From NCBI RefSeq assembly GCF_003612015.1, contig NZ_RARB01000002.1, positions 1-64,000 of the forward strand: 64,000 nt of DNA. The letters are read 5' to 3'. The notes below the pieces were generated by a model, which worked only from the letters and a program-made list of their open reading frames with translations, had not been told where the DNA came from and ran no database searches. Below are positions 1 to 8,426 of this stretch, piece after piece. Within the stretch, counting starts at the first letter, position 1; each line of letters begins with the position of its first letter. This stretch comes from Pantoea piersonii (GTDB lineage: Bacteria; Pseudomonadota; Gammaproteobacteria; Enterobacterales; Enterobacteriaceae). The translations under genes were made by a program, and so were the position numbers.

Positions 1-71
1 GAACCTGTTATGACGAAGCGAAATATTTGCTGGCTCTCGAAGCGAGACACTCGCCCTTACTGAAGCCATAA
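1..71 (+). CDS. Possible 3' end of a truncated gene
   Basis: The window opens inside a plus-strand reading frame (frame 3) that runs 22 codons to a TAA at 69-71. The visible tail (about CYDEAKYLLALEARHSPLL) has ordinary protein composition and reads as coding. The start lies outside the window, so the product cannot be identified. It converges on the FRG-domain gene at 121-1518. It could equally be a chance open frame, because 22 codons is short. Confidence 0.25.
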   Translation, partial: TCYDEAKYLLALEARHSPLLKP

Positions 72-120
72 AAAGCTTGTCGAATGTCTCAGGGCGTGAT
101 ATAGTCGCGCAGGCGTCTTT

Positions 121-1518
121 TTATTTTACCCGGTTCATGATCTCTTCGCCCTTCGTCCGGCGGGCAATTTCTTTGGCCGTCTCTTCAATGCCTGGGTAGA
201 TAGTGCTGGGCTTGATGTTGAGTCGGCTGAGCTCCTGCAGGATCGCCTTCTTGTTACTGACATAAATGCGATCCACTTTAAGGCCACTGTGGCCGGTATC
301 TGGCAGGACAGCCTCATGTCCGAACAACAGAAACGCGCCGGACTGGGAGGAGATCCTCTGGTTAGCAATTCTGCCGCGAACAAACAGGATGCGGCTTAAG
401 TCTCCCTGACAAATTGCGTTTTCGAAGTATGGTTTTTCCGCCCGGATAAAATGAATCAGCTTCTTCATCTCTGGCGTTTCTTCACCGCGTTCATCTAAAG
501 GAACGTCAGTTTCAGAAATGAGTTTATTTTTATCTTCCATATCAAGCAGGGACAGGTTGGAGATGCAACTGACGGTGTCAGAATTATAAAATTTGATGTC
601 ATCTCCCTGGACGTAAAAAATCTTTACATCCCCGATTTTCTCTTCTTCTTCGTTTTTATCAAGCATGTCTGCGCAGCAGAAATAGAGGGCAACCAGCGGA
701 TTGGCCGTGACGTCCAGTAGGCGCGTGGGCAGACCGTAGTGCTGCATGCGAACCAGTTTATCTATCATGAACTGATCCTGATAGAACTCGGCCGGATGAG
801 CCGTCAGGATCTCGTTGATCATGTTCCTTTCTTTATGCCTATATAGCGGCACAGCCTTTTCTTCGCGGAACAGGGAGGGCTCCAGCTTATACCGGTAGTC
901 GCTGTGCCCCCGGTAAAATACTTCATAACCATCCTCTGCCTGAAACTCGTTAATTTTCTGCAGAAACGCCTCAACCGACGTCACGCTCTGCTCGGATTCT
1001 ATCATCCCGGGTGGTGGCGGGGGGGGCGGGGGTGGGATCAGAGCAGGCCCAGGCAGGGGGGGAGCCGGAATAGTTAACCCAAAAGTAGTCATCACTTCAG
1101 CAAGGCTGACGTCTTTAATAGCCCAGTGGGTTCTCTGTGCTTCAAATTGATGAAAGAAGAAGCGTTCGGCCAGTGCTCTGTAGTTATCAACTATTACTCT
1201 TCCAAAGTCGTAGTATATGCGCGCCGCATATTCTAAATTTTTTCCTCTAACTTTAATGCTTTCAATCATGGCTACCCGGACATTAGAATAGAGGCGCGAA
1301 CGCCCATCCAAGTGCTTCTCATTCTCAAACTCGGTCATCAGTACGCAGGGAATGAGTTTCAGGTCTTCGAGAACCTTCTTGTTCACTTCCCTGAAGATGA
1401 CCGAGAGGCTGTCACTGGTGTATTCCAGATAACGACTCAGCGGCATCGAGCTGTAGGCAAGTTCGCCCAAGGGAACCTTCCAGTCTTCATCACTCACTTT
1501 CATTATCAGATTTATCAC
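121..1518 (-). CDS. FRG-domain protein with a polyproline linker
   Basis: A 465-residue protein. The C-terminal half (about residue 180 on) matches the FRG domain family: it has the signature-like VFYRGHSDYRYKLEPSLFR segment, followed by MQHYGLPTRLLDVTANPLVAL, typical of these proteins. The N-terminal 150 residues are unrecognised. A stretch of nine prolines (about 162-170) joins the halves. The start is a GTG at 1518 with AGGGA upstream. The frame stays open about 28 codons further upstream but offers no better start there. FRG domains are common in phage-borne accessory and defence genes, but their biochemistry is poorly known. The gene is AT-rich beside the phage structural genes and sits with two other minus-strand accessory genes. 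A role in defence or superinfection exclusion is inferred from context only. Confidence 0.75.
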   Translation of the reverse strand: MINLIMKVSDEDWKVPLGELAYSSMPLSRYLEYTSDSLSVIFREVNKKVLEDLKLIPCVLMTEFENEKHLDGRSRLYSNVRVAMIESIKVRGKNLEYAARIYYDFGRVIVDNYRALAERFFFHQFEAQRTHWAIKDVSLAEVMTTFGLTIPAPPLPGPALIPPPPPPPPPGMIESEQSVTSVEAFLQKINEFQAEDGYEVFYRGHSDYRYKLEPSLFREEKAVPLYRHKERNMINEILTAHPAEFYQDQFMIDKLVRMQHYGLPTRLLDVTANPLVALYFCCADMLDKNEEEEKIGDVKIFYVQGDDIKFYNSDTVSCISNLSLLDMEDKNKLISETDVPLDERGEETPEMKKLIHFIRAEKPYFENAICQGDLSRILFVRGRIANQRISSQSGAFLLFGHEAVLPDTGHSGLKVDRIYVSNKKAILQELSRLNIKPSTIYPGIEETAKEIARRTKGEEIMNRVK

Positions 1519-2344
1519 GGGCTTCCCTTCAGGTTCATCAATGAGTAAATGTTGAGATAACTTTATCCCTTTACCGGTATCAGATAAACATAATTTTCTT
1601 TACTGGGCTTCCTTTTACCATGAATTATATTTCTGGCCAGTGCCTTACTTTCAAGCTATGGCCAGAGCCTGTTGTAGCTCATAATAAATTCATTAAACAG
1701 CCAATAAACAATCAAAAGATAACTAAAGAGATGTTATTTTAATATTAAACTGTGAATTTGACCCTAACTCGAAAACGTCTTCTAAAGTTTGCTGTTTCAG
1801 AATAAGCTTTTACTCTGTGATACATTTCATACTTTGCATGGAATTTTATGCAAAGCACGCAAAGTACGAGAGAACCTTCTATTTGCAATCGAGTTGCCCG
1901 CCCTGTGCGGTTTTTTTTTGCCCTCGGCCCAGATTTGGGATTAAAGGGAGCTCAACGAATTACCTAGATCGCTGTCCTCCAGTCTGCTTCTGGCTCAGAG
2001 TGCACTGGCAAAGTTCCTCTAAGCATGCAGGCGCAGTGGGATCCGAAACTTGCTCGGCGGCTTGTGGAAGGTCGACAGTGTCAGCGGCATAGAGCACCAC
2101 GACGCGATGTTAACACGATACCTGATACAGATTATGAGATTGCAGAAGGATTCCGGGGGTGGTGAGAGCGACAGAAGTCATGGTGCATTTAGTACGCTAT
2201 GAGTGAAAATCGAACATCAATCCATTAACTATATTAAAGGTTAAAGGAGTTTGTGAAGATTAAGAGCAGTTTTATCCTATAATTTAATAACTGCTCTAAG
2301 AATTTTTTTGGTGTTTTATGATCAACTGTTGTGCATTTGTAAAG
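1519..2344. other. Gene-poor AT-rich interval
   Basis: 826 bases separate the FRG-domain and OLD-like genes. No convincing protein gene is visible. A 91-codon plus-strand frame at 1817-2092 has no recognisable motif and a cysteine/serine-rich, low-complexity translation, so it is not called. The interval does hold an 8-bp perfect inverted repeat and a weak T-tracted hairpin (see 1830-1920). It probably also carries the promoter of the FRG gene. Confidence 0.5.
1830..1920 (+). ncRNA. Candidate small RNA with a terminator-like 3' end
   Basis: CTTTGCAT (1832-1839) and ATGCAAAG (1848-1855) form a perfect 8-bp stem with an 8-nt loop. About 45 nt downstream CCGC-CCTGT-GCGG (1898-1910) is followed by nine Ts. 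The pair of hairpins ending in a long T tract resembles a short untranslated transcript. The terminal stem is only 4 bp and no strong promoter was recognised, so this is tentative. An operator palindrome upstream of an unrelated transcript is an alternative. Confidence 0.2.
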
Positions 2345-3877
2345 CTACTCATGCTCTTTAAGAGCTATCACAACCGGACGAAGCCAATTTCCAACATCTG
2401 CAGTAAAATCCATCCATTGTGGATGCTTAGCGGCAATGTCAATAATTCGAGTTAAACCTATAGAGCGCTTAAGCCCTAATTCAAGGATAATTTGTCCCAA
2501 ATAATCATGTGAATCTTCCCTGAAATGAATGGAACGAGCTATACTTATTATCTCTAACGATTCATCATCGTGATCAGTTTCATCCGATTGTATAAGCATT
2601 GTATGTAAATATTTTTCAGGATTATCCCCTTCTGGAAGTCTAAATTGAATAATTTTCTCTAAAGCCTCTTCACGTAATCTTATAGCTGTAAGATCATCTC
2701 CAGTTAACACCTTATTAATAGCTCGAATTTTTTCTGCTGGAGTCTTTATTACATCTCCATCTAAAATAAAAATGCTATTTCTCAGATTATCTCCTCTAAG
2801 CAATGTGCCTCCTAAAATGGTAAAAGCATTCACAGCCGCACCATACTTTATAACACGGGTATGCTTTGTTGCTTTTAATGAAGCACATAATTTTTTAATT
2901 ATAGCTTCAGCAACATCATCTTCTACATAAACCTCAATTGAGGTGACTCTTTCGCCTGTTAGTCTATTTATAGCGTCAGGTTTAGTGTTCTCAAAACAGA
3001 AGGTTCTTTCAGCCATGTTTAAAACATGACGGATGTTAACCTTGCCTGATAGATTTATCACGGACTCCCTATGTGTCGTGAATATTATTTGCAAATTTTT
3101 TTCGTTTGCTCGGTCATAAATAACGTTGATAAGATTTTTCAAGGCTATGTCATGAAGTAAAAGATCAAGCTCATCAATGAGGATGAGTGAGTTCTTATCA
3201 GCTTTCAATATAACCTCAAGGATCATAAAAACTTTTTGCTCGCCAGCGCTCATGCTTAATGAAGAATAGCGCACACCTGAAGCTTCAACACCGATAAAAA
3301 ACTTACCATTAGGTTGCCTATGATGATTAAAAGAAGTATATGTTTTATTAAGTACGTGAGAAGCCTTGATTAATAAAAGGTTTATAAATTCACTTGAAAC
3401 ATTAGAAGTTTCATACTTAATGTTATTCTTTTTCTCAGACTCAATCATAGGAACGCATTTTTCTATCCCTAAATAATATATTTCCCGAAGTGGTCTGCGA
3501 GCATAAATTTGAATCCATCGTGAACCTAAAGCATCTGCTTTTCCATATAACTTTTTGTCATTCTCGATTAATTCTTGCCCTTTACGGTAAGTATGAGTTA
3601 TCTCAAATTCGCTACCATTCCATTCAGCATCGGGACTACGCGGGAAAAACTCCATTAGTTTATGATCTTCACCAGGCTGTCCATCTTCTGGTTTATAGAT
3701 ACCTGCAATAGCATGTAAGATGGTCGATTTTCCACTTCCGTTTGGCCCTAATATTGCCGTTAGTGGATGAGGGGTGAATGTCATGGGGTTCATATGGTTA
3801 ATACATTTAAGCTTGAAAATCTTTATCGAGCTTAAAATTTGTCCCGTAACGCTTTTCTCTCTAACCTGTCTAGCCAT
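2345..3877 (-). CDS. OLD-like ATP-binding protein with C-terminal TOPRIM-type region
   Basis: A 510-residue SMC/ABC-type ATPase. It has a Walker A GPNGSGKST (44-52), an ABC-signature-like SLSMSAGEQKV, a Walker B LILIDELDLLLHD and a TTHRE switch histidine. A downstream region with VYVEDD and ILDGD fits the acidic residues of a TOPRIM nuclease fold. This architecture is that of OLD-family nucleases and of GajA-like defence effectors. The ATG at 3877 follows AGGGAG at good spacing. No GajB-type helicase or other known partner is adjacent, so assignment to Gabija is not supported. It could act alone, like P2 Old, or with its neighbours. Base composition is AT-rich, which suggests acquisition as prophage cargo. 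Confidence 0.8.
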   Translation of the reverse strand: MARQVREKSVTGQILSSIKIFKLKCINHMNPMTFTPHPLTAILGPNGSGKSTILHAIAGIYKPEDGQPGEDHKLMEFFPRSPDAEWNGSEFEITHTYRKGQELIENDKKLYGKADALGSRWIQIYARRPLREIYYLGIEKCVPMIESEKKNNIKYETSNVSSEFINLLLIKASHVLNKTYTSFNHHRQPNGKFFIGVEASGVRYSSLSMSAGEQKVFMILEVILKADKNSLILIDELDLLLHDIALKNLINVIYDRANEKNLQIIFTTHRESVINLSGKVNIRHVLNMAERTFCFENTKPDAINRLTGERVTSIEVYVEDDVAEAIIKKLCASLKATKHTRVIKYGAAVNAFTILGGTLLRGDNLRNSIFILDGDVIKTPAEKIRAINKVLTGDDLTAIRLREEALEKIIQFRLPEGDNPEKYLHTMLIQSDETDHDDESLEIISIARSIHFREDSHDYLGQIILELGLKRSIGLTRIIDIAAKHPQWMDFTADVGNWLRPVVIALKEHE

Positions 3878-4135
3878 TTAATACTCCCTTTATCGAGCTT
3901 ATGCTGGTAAGCCCAACAAATTTTAAGATTTATTACATATACTCTGATTGCCGAGTAAATTTAGGAAGAAATTATTGTAGATAAAACCACTTCTTCATAT
4001 GAATTTTTAATTTGGCTATGTTTTAACATTATGTCTGGCGGGCATTGTGCTAACAAAGTCACATGATGTAAGCAATGTCCGCTTTTGGCACATATCGACC
4101 ATTATAAGGGATTAAAAAATTAGAGTTTTTAACTG

Positions 4136-4933
4136 TTAAGGTTTGAATAAGTAAGCCCTATTATTGGAGGAGGTATTGAACACCGCAATATCTAAATCAA
4201 AAACAATCCGCGCAAGCCGCGCAGTCTTCAATATAACATTCTCTACACTTTCTAAAAAAAGAAATAGTTTGTTAAAATGGTCCCGATAATGTCTTCTAAC
4301 AATGTATTCCATCTGTGAATAAATCCCCTCCCAAGTATCTTTGTGATACTTTAAAAAAACATCATTATTCATTAGATCATTTAAATGCTGTTGAAATTTA
4401 AGTTTCATTAAACTTATGTTATTTTCGATCAGTTTTGGATTGGAACAAAAATAAATAAGGGATGAATCTTTATTAAAGCAAATGGAGTGCTCTTCGTTGT
4501 CAGGAAGAATGCCTATCTGTTTTGGGGTGATGCAAATAGAACTCTCTCCAATTGTTGAGTTGAAATAATTATCATGAAGTTCAATGTTTGTGTGAAATTT
4601 AGGGGCTATATAAAATACTGGATTTCCAGAATTTTCAAGGTGAAGCAACAGTTCGTGCTGCATAGAATATTTTTGAGCGTGCAAATAAAATTGATAATAG
4701 GGATTATTAAAAGCCTTATAGTATTTAGAATGTGGCCGGCTCAGGAAATTTGATTTTTTAAACTGAAAGAAAAAAGGAATGCCTTGTATTTTTAACCCAG
4801 CGTCATATCCTCCACCAACTCGCCCTTCTTCAACCAGTGAAGGGAAAATTGGTACGGAAGTGAAGTTGTATTTTCGAGAAAATTCCTCGATCAGTGCATA
4901 TCCATATGTAAACTCTGAAAATTGAGGTTTCAT
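4136..4933 (-). CDS. Unrecognised protein, possible nuclease-like fold
   Basis: A 265-residue protein of unknown family. ATG at 4933 is preceded by AAAGGT; a GTG one codon upstream is an alternative start. Near the N terminus, GGGYDAGL is followed about 12 residues later by FFFQFKKSN. A D...QxK arrangement like this recalls the PD-(D/E)XK core, but no other landmark confirms it, so nuclease activity is speculation. There are no signal peptide or membrane segments. The gene is markedly AT-rich, and it lies 258 bp upstream of the OLD-like gene on the same strand, probably with its own promoter. Position among accessory genes suggests a phage-defence or moron function. Confidence 0.6.
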   Translation of the reverse strand: MKPQFSEFTYGYALIEEFSRKYNFTSVPIFPSLVEEGRVGGGYDAGLKIQGIPFFFQFKKSNFLSRPHSKYYKAFNNPYYQFYLHAQKYSMQHELLLHLENSGNPVFYIAPKFHTNIELHDNYFNSTIGESSICITPKQIGILPDNEEHSICFNKDSSLIYFCSNPKLIENNISLMKLKFQQHLNDLMNNDVFLKYHKDTWEGIYSQMEYIVRRHYRDHFNKLFLFLESVENVILKTARLARIVFDLDIAVFNTSSNNRAYLFKP

Positions 4934-4936
4934 CAC

Positions 4937-5904
4937 ACACCTTTAGGTCAGTCTGAATATTCTATTTTGAGTTAATGCGTAAGTTTTTAACTTAAGCAAG
5001 TTTTATAAACGGGCTACTATGGCTTCGTATTTTAATTTATCCCCACGTATATAGAGATCGGCTTTCTAGACTTATGATTCCAACATAAAAATGAAATAAT
5101 AAAATCATGCATGAAATACAGTGCTTCGTTTTAAGTGAGCTTCCTGCCATTTTATCTCGTCGGTGTAATTATACTTTTGCCTTAACTCACTAATTTTAAG
5201 AAAAAATCACCCTGCCGTAATATTTCATCCATAAATTGCCAAAACCATAGAATCGCTGTCCATCGATTCCTGACTGATCGCATGCTACATGCCATATCAG
5301 TTTTCCAGGATTTTTCATTTAGCTATTACCTGCAGGGGGAATTTTGCACATCCTTAAACTATTAAATCATAAATTTAGCTGATTGATGAGGGCCGTTTAT
5401 TGTAAATCCCTGCATTTATGATAAATACAAAAAAAGTGCTTTCTTAAGATCTATTGGTGGGATTTTATAATGTTAATTGTGGCTTTATCAATTTTTAATG
5501 CTAGTCCAAGTGAGGCTAATTCATTAATGGTTATCATAGATCAAGGACATCGCCAATCAGTTTTTAAATGACAGGCAATCTCTCTATCTACTGGTCTGGG
5601 CAAAACTGGCAGGTATCTTAGCGGCGGACCTTAGGGTCAGCGAGTATGTGCTTATTGCTAGATGCATTGAGCTCCAGATCCTGCGTCCCTTAGCCAGTTA
5701 CTGACGAGCTGTAGTTGAACGTATCTGTTCCGAACTTCTTTTCAAAGATGCTCACCTTAAGATGTGTTCTGGGGCGGCTTATCCTCTAAACCTGATCTAC
5801 TTGACCTTAAATCTGCGCAACTCTGATTTTCTCAGGTAACCTCTATCAATGAAACGTATAATCGTTTTCCTGGATTCGGTTCAGGTAAGATGGAGACCAG
5901 ATCG
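4937..5904. other. Long AT-rich non-coding interval upstream of Q
   Basis: About 950 bases without a convincing gene. One very small plus-strand frame (5470-5571, 33 codons, ATG, weak purine-rich upstream sequence) gives a hydrophobic start MLIVALSIF. It could be a micropeptide but has little support. The rest shows many stops in all frames and no clear repeats. It may be the remnant of deleted nin-region genes, or regulatory DNA for the flanking minus-strand gene and for Q. Confidence 0.4.
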
Positions 5905-6321
5905 ATGCGTGATATTCAAATGGTTCTTGAACGATGGGGTGCATGGGTTGCAAATAACCCGGAAAAAATCTCGTGGTACAGTGTTGCCGCTGGATTCACA
6001 GGGCTTTTCCCAAATAAAGTGACGACACGCCCTCAGTGTTGTGATGAGGATGGACTGATTGTCAGCCGTTGTGTCGCTAAGCTTTATTCCAAAAATGCAG
6101 ACCTGCATGAGCTACTGGTGGACTACTACATTCTCGGTTATACCTTCATGTCACTGGCAAGAAAACATCACTGTTCAGATGGCCACATCGGGAAGAAACT
6201 TCAGAAGGCCGAAGGCATTATTGAAGGAATGCTTGTTATACTCGATGCGTCACTTGAAATGGACAGGTTTGTGCAACGCACACCTCACCCATATTTATGT
6301 GAAACCACTTTACGTACGTAA
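5905..6321 (+). CDS. Phage late-gene antiterminator Q
   Basis: A 138-residue protein of the Phage_antitermQ type (as in phage 82/21-like prophages). It starts [15 protein letters not shown] and contains [21 protein letters not shown] and [20 protein letters not shown], the last resembling the helix-turn-helix part. The family loads on RNA polymerase paused near the late promoter and lets it read through terminators. The start at 5905 is chosen because family members begin there and GGAG lies 8-11 nt upstream; an in-frame ATG at 5890 would add five residues. It heads the late region. The next plus-strand genes are the lysis cassette, but an antisense recombinase gene lies in between. Confidence 0.88.
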   Translation: MRDIQMVLERWGAWVANNPEKISWYSVAAGFTGLFPNKVTTRPQCCDEDGLIVSRCVAKLYSKNADLHELLVDYYILGYTFMSLARKHHCSDGHIGKKLQKAEGIIEGMLVILDASLEMDRFVQRTPHPYLCETTLRT

Positions 6322-6322
6322 A
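6309..6322. repeat. 14-bp perfect palindrome at the end of Q
   Basis: TTTACGTACGTAAA is self-complementary and overlaps the Q stop codon. Two more inverted repeats follow before the recombinase stop: CGTCGG/CCGACG (about 6414-6435) and GCTCAG/CTGAGC (about 6445-6466). The cluster may hold the Q-utilisation site and late promoter, recombinase sites or a terminator. No promoter was assigned with confidence. Confidence 0.4.
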
Positions 6323-6456
6323 AGTCTGCGTATTCTGTCAGAATCATTTTATTGGGTTCAATATATGTACCTGGCTCAATTTATAAGGCAATTGCGGACC
6401 ATCATGCTGCGAGCGTCGGCACTGTCGTACCGACGTCCCATACAGCTCAGCGATGA

Positions 6457-7323
6457 TTAACTGAGCGTTAAATACTTGAAATCTTTTCCTCGCATGTCGT
6501 TGTACTTATCTGTCATACGCTGATATTTGTGGCCCAGCAGTGTGCGAGTATCTATGCCCTGTGTTCGGTAAAGCCGCTCAGCCAGTGAACGCTGTTCACG
6601 GAACGGCGGCGCCGTACAGCCCTGCGGAACTGATAGCTCGCAGCATTCGCGACAAACTCTAAACCAGTGCGACAACGACCAGGTATGGATGCACCTCCCT
6701 GAGTCCGTTTGCAGCATCAGGCCATTTGAAGGGCAAATATCGATGACTTCAGCGAGCGAGGTGGATACAGCATCCAGGCGCAGGCTAAGCGGCAGGGCTA
6801 CCCTTTCTCCCGTTTTAAACTGCGTGATGTAGAGATAACCGTCTCTCACATCGCGAGAGTGCATTCTGACTAAATCCGAGGAGCGCTGGCCGGTCACCAG
6901 TGCCAGCAGCATCGCGTTCTGAAAATAAACAGGGGCCCGGTATTTGGCGCACTTAAAAATTTGTATCCACTCGCTTAAGCTCAGTCGCGCCGCTGCAACC
7001 GCTGTTATGGGCGGCCGGGATAAAAGGGCGGGGTTATGTCCCATTGGTACAACGCCCGCTCGTTGCGCCTCTTTGAACAGATCGGACAGATTTATGCGCA
7101 GCCGGCGAGCTGCGTATGGGGTTTCCTGGGCTTTTTCATTGATGATCCGGCTGATCTCATAAGCCGAGATGCTCATCAGCTGACGATCGCCCCATACTCT
7201 GCAACAGAACCGCGCAAGCCTTATATAGTCCTGTACTGTTTTCGCTTTTATTTCGCCGCTGGCGTGTCTTGCCTGCACTGCAAGTGAATAGCTTTCAACC
7301 CATTTACCTACTGTTAATGACAT
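6457..7323 (-). CDS. Second tyrosine recombinase, catalytic His replaced by Arg
   Basis: A 288-residue lambda-Int-like recombinase. An N-terminal SAM-like core-binding domain (about 1-110) precedes the catalytic domain. Visible active-site motifs are TGQRSSDL (Arg I), a beta-hairpin lysine in FKTGER, FREQRSLAERLYRTQGID (Arg II), LLGHK and a C-terminal tyrosine in MTDKYNDMRG. In lambda Int the segment is FHELRSL with catalytic His308; here the same position is Arg (CGT, one base from CAT). It lacks an arm-binding N-terminal domain, so it is shorter than typical integrases. It lies antisense in the late leader between Q and the holin gene, far from the tRNA attachment site. It may act on local inverted sites or be inactive. 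The prophage's main integrase is the gene at 30321-31493. Confidence 0.85.
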   Translation of the reverse strand: MSLTVGKWVESYSLAVQARHASGEIKAKTVQDYIRLARFCCRVWGDRQLMSISAYEISRIINEKAQETPYAARRLRINLSDLFKEAQRAGVVPMGHNPALLSRPPITAVAAARLSLSEWIQIFKCAKYRAPVYFQNAMLLALVTGQRSSDLVRMHSRDVRDGYLYITQFKTGERVALPLSLRLDAVSTSLAEVIDICPSNGLMLQTDSGRCIHTWSLSHWFRVCRECCELSVPQGCTAPPFREQRSLAERLYRTQGIDTRTLLGHKYQRMTDKYNDMRGKDFKYLTLS

Positions 7324-7400
7324 GATTTTCTACTCATCTGTAATTAAGGAGCTGCCTGCGCGGCAGTGAGATGAGTGATGGAGATTATTCCTGCGCTGAA

Positions 7401-7432
7401 TGCAGTCCTTGCATATCTCTGCGAGGACTGCA
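7401..7432. repeat. 9-bp inverted repeat between recombinase and lysis genes
   Basis: TGCAGTCCT (7401-7409) and AGGACTGCA (7424-7432) are perfect inverted copies separated by 14 nt. They lie just upstream of the recombinase start on the late-leader side. They could form an RNA hairpin in the late transcript or be a recombinase-binding site; the 14-nt spacer is longer than usual for a tyrosine-recombinase crossover site. Confidence 0.4.
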
Positions 7433-7474
7433 GAGCCTGTTATTAACGATGAATCTAAATAAATTGTACCTACA

Positions 7475-7499
7475 AAGCTCGCTTCGGCGGGCTTTTTTT
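7475..7499 (+). terminator. Intrinsic terminator before the lysis cassette
   Basis: AAGCTCGC-TTCG-GCGGGCTT (one G-T wobble) is followed by a run of Ts. It lies upstream of the holin gene in the late leader, where Q-modified polymerase would be expected to read through. Confidence 0.75.
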
Positions 7500-7600
7500 A
7501 TACTCAAAGTCGCCTCTGGTTCCCACCGCGCACCCTGCGCACGCCGACGCGCGGCTTTTTTCTTCTATTCCATTGTTGCCCACACCAGAAAGGGCTGAGC

Positions 7601-7915
7601 ATGCATCGTATGGACTCTTCATCTCATCAAATGCCGTACTGGTGGTCTGCGTGTCTGGCGTTCTTCTCAACGCTCAGCCTCTATGACTACGTTTTCTGCG
7701 TCGGTGCAGCAATCTCCGCGTTCTTCACAATCAAAACCTATTACGCCTCGCGACGCGAAAGGCGACAGCAGCTGGAGGAGGAGCGCAAGCGAACAGGGAT
7801 GCTCAGAGCCTATCTGGGCAGCGTCATCGCTAAGCCGGAAAGCGATCGTCCGACAGTTGCTGAGGTTGTGGCTAAGGTAACAGAAAGAGAGGAGAGGATC
7901 GATGCCGACATTTAA
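7601..7915 (+). CDS. Phage holin
   Basis: A 104-residue membrane protein at the head of the lysis cassette. It has about two hydrophobic segments (WWSACLAFFSTLSLYDYVF and CVGAAISAFFTI), then a highly charged tail starting YYASRRERRQQLEEERKR, as in class II (S21-like) holins. Holins open the inner membrane at a set time; with a SAR endolysin a pinhole holin that collapses the membrane potential is sufficient. ATG at 7601 follows AAAGGG, and an ATG three codons later is also possible. Its end overlaps the endolysin start by 14 nt, indicating co-translation. Confidence 0.8.
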   Translation: MHRMDSSSHQMPYWWSACLAFFSTLSLYDYVFCVGAAISAFFTIKTYYASRRERRQQLEEERKRTGMLRAYLGSVIAKPESDRPTVAEVVAKVTEREERIDADI

Positions 7916-8426
7916 CAGAAAAGCCAGCGCAGCGGGCGCAGTATGTGCTGTTGGCGTCATCGTGGCAATCGTGCTTTCGCATGGGCAGATACGTACAAAT
8001 CAGCGTGGACTGGAACTTATCGGTAATGCAGAGGGATGCCGGCGTGAGCCATACACATGTCCAGCAGGTATTATCACCGACGGGATAGGCAATACACACG
8101 ATGCTCAACCAGGTAAACGTAAGACTGACGAGCAGATAGCCGCAGACTGGCAACAAAACATTCTGGACGCCGAAGCATGCGTAAATTACTACGCCGCTGG
8201 CGCCCGACTGCCGGATAACACATTTTCCGCTGCTGTCTCGATTGCATTCAATGTTGGCTGCTCAAAAATGCAGAAATCGACGATGTTCCGCTATTTCCGT
8301 CATGGGCAGCTGGTGGAAGGATGCAATGAATTCCCCCGGTGGGTTTTCGGTGGAGGTCTAGAGCTGCCTGGACTGGTGAAACGTCGCGAGGAAGAAAGGA
8401 AGCTGTGCCTGGAGGGCGTGAAGTGA
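7902..8426 (+). CDS. SAR endolysin (phage lysozyme, GH24)
   Basis: A 174-residue glycoside-hydrolase 24 lysozyme that cleaves peptidoglycan. Residues about 9-27 (AGAVCAVGVIVAIVLSHG) are weakly hydrophobic, alanine/glycine-rich and lack a signal-peptidase site, as in signal-anchor-release endolysins. The catalytic region reads NAEGCRREPYTCPAGIITDG followed by IGNT, with the family Glu, Asp and Thr. A cysteine lies inside the SAR segment and another next to the catalytic Glu, as in endolysins controlled by disulfide rearrangement. It overlaps the holin gene and shares a TGATG with Rz, so the cassette is translationally coupled. Confidence 0.9.
   Translation: MPTFNRKASAAGAVCAVGVIVAIVLSHGQIRTNQRGLELIGNAEGCRREPYTCPAGIITDGIGNTHDAQPGKRKTDEQIAADWQQNILDAEACVNYYAAGARLPDNTFSAAVSIAFNVGCSKMQKSTMFRYFRHGQLVEGCNEFPRWVFGGGLELPGLVKRREEERKLCLEGVK

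Noticed and set aside
1817-2092. 91-codon plus-strand reading frame
   Set aside because: Cysteine-rich low-complexity translation without a recognisable motif or ribosome-binding site; it crosses the T-tracted hairpin.
2345-3877. Gabija (GajAB) system
   Set aside because: The ATPase/TOPRIM layout fits GajA, but no UvrD-like GajB is adjacent on either side.
5328-5341. Possible left attachment site: CCTGCAGGGG resembles the tRNA-Arg 3' end
   Set aside because: It is in inverted orientation to the tRNA copy and rests on the self-complementary CCTGCAGG. Prophage ends must be direct repeats.
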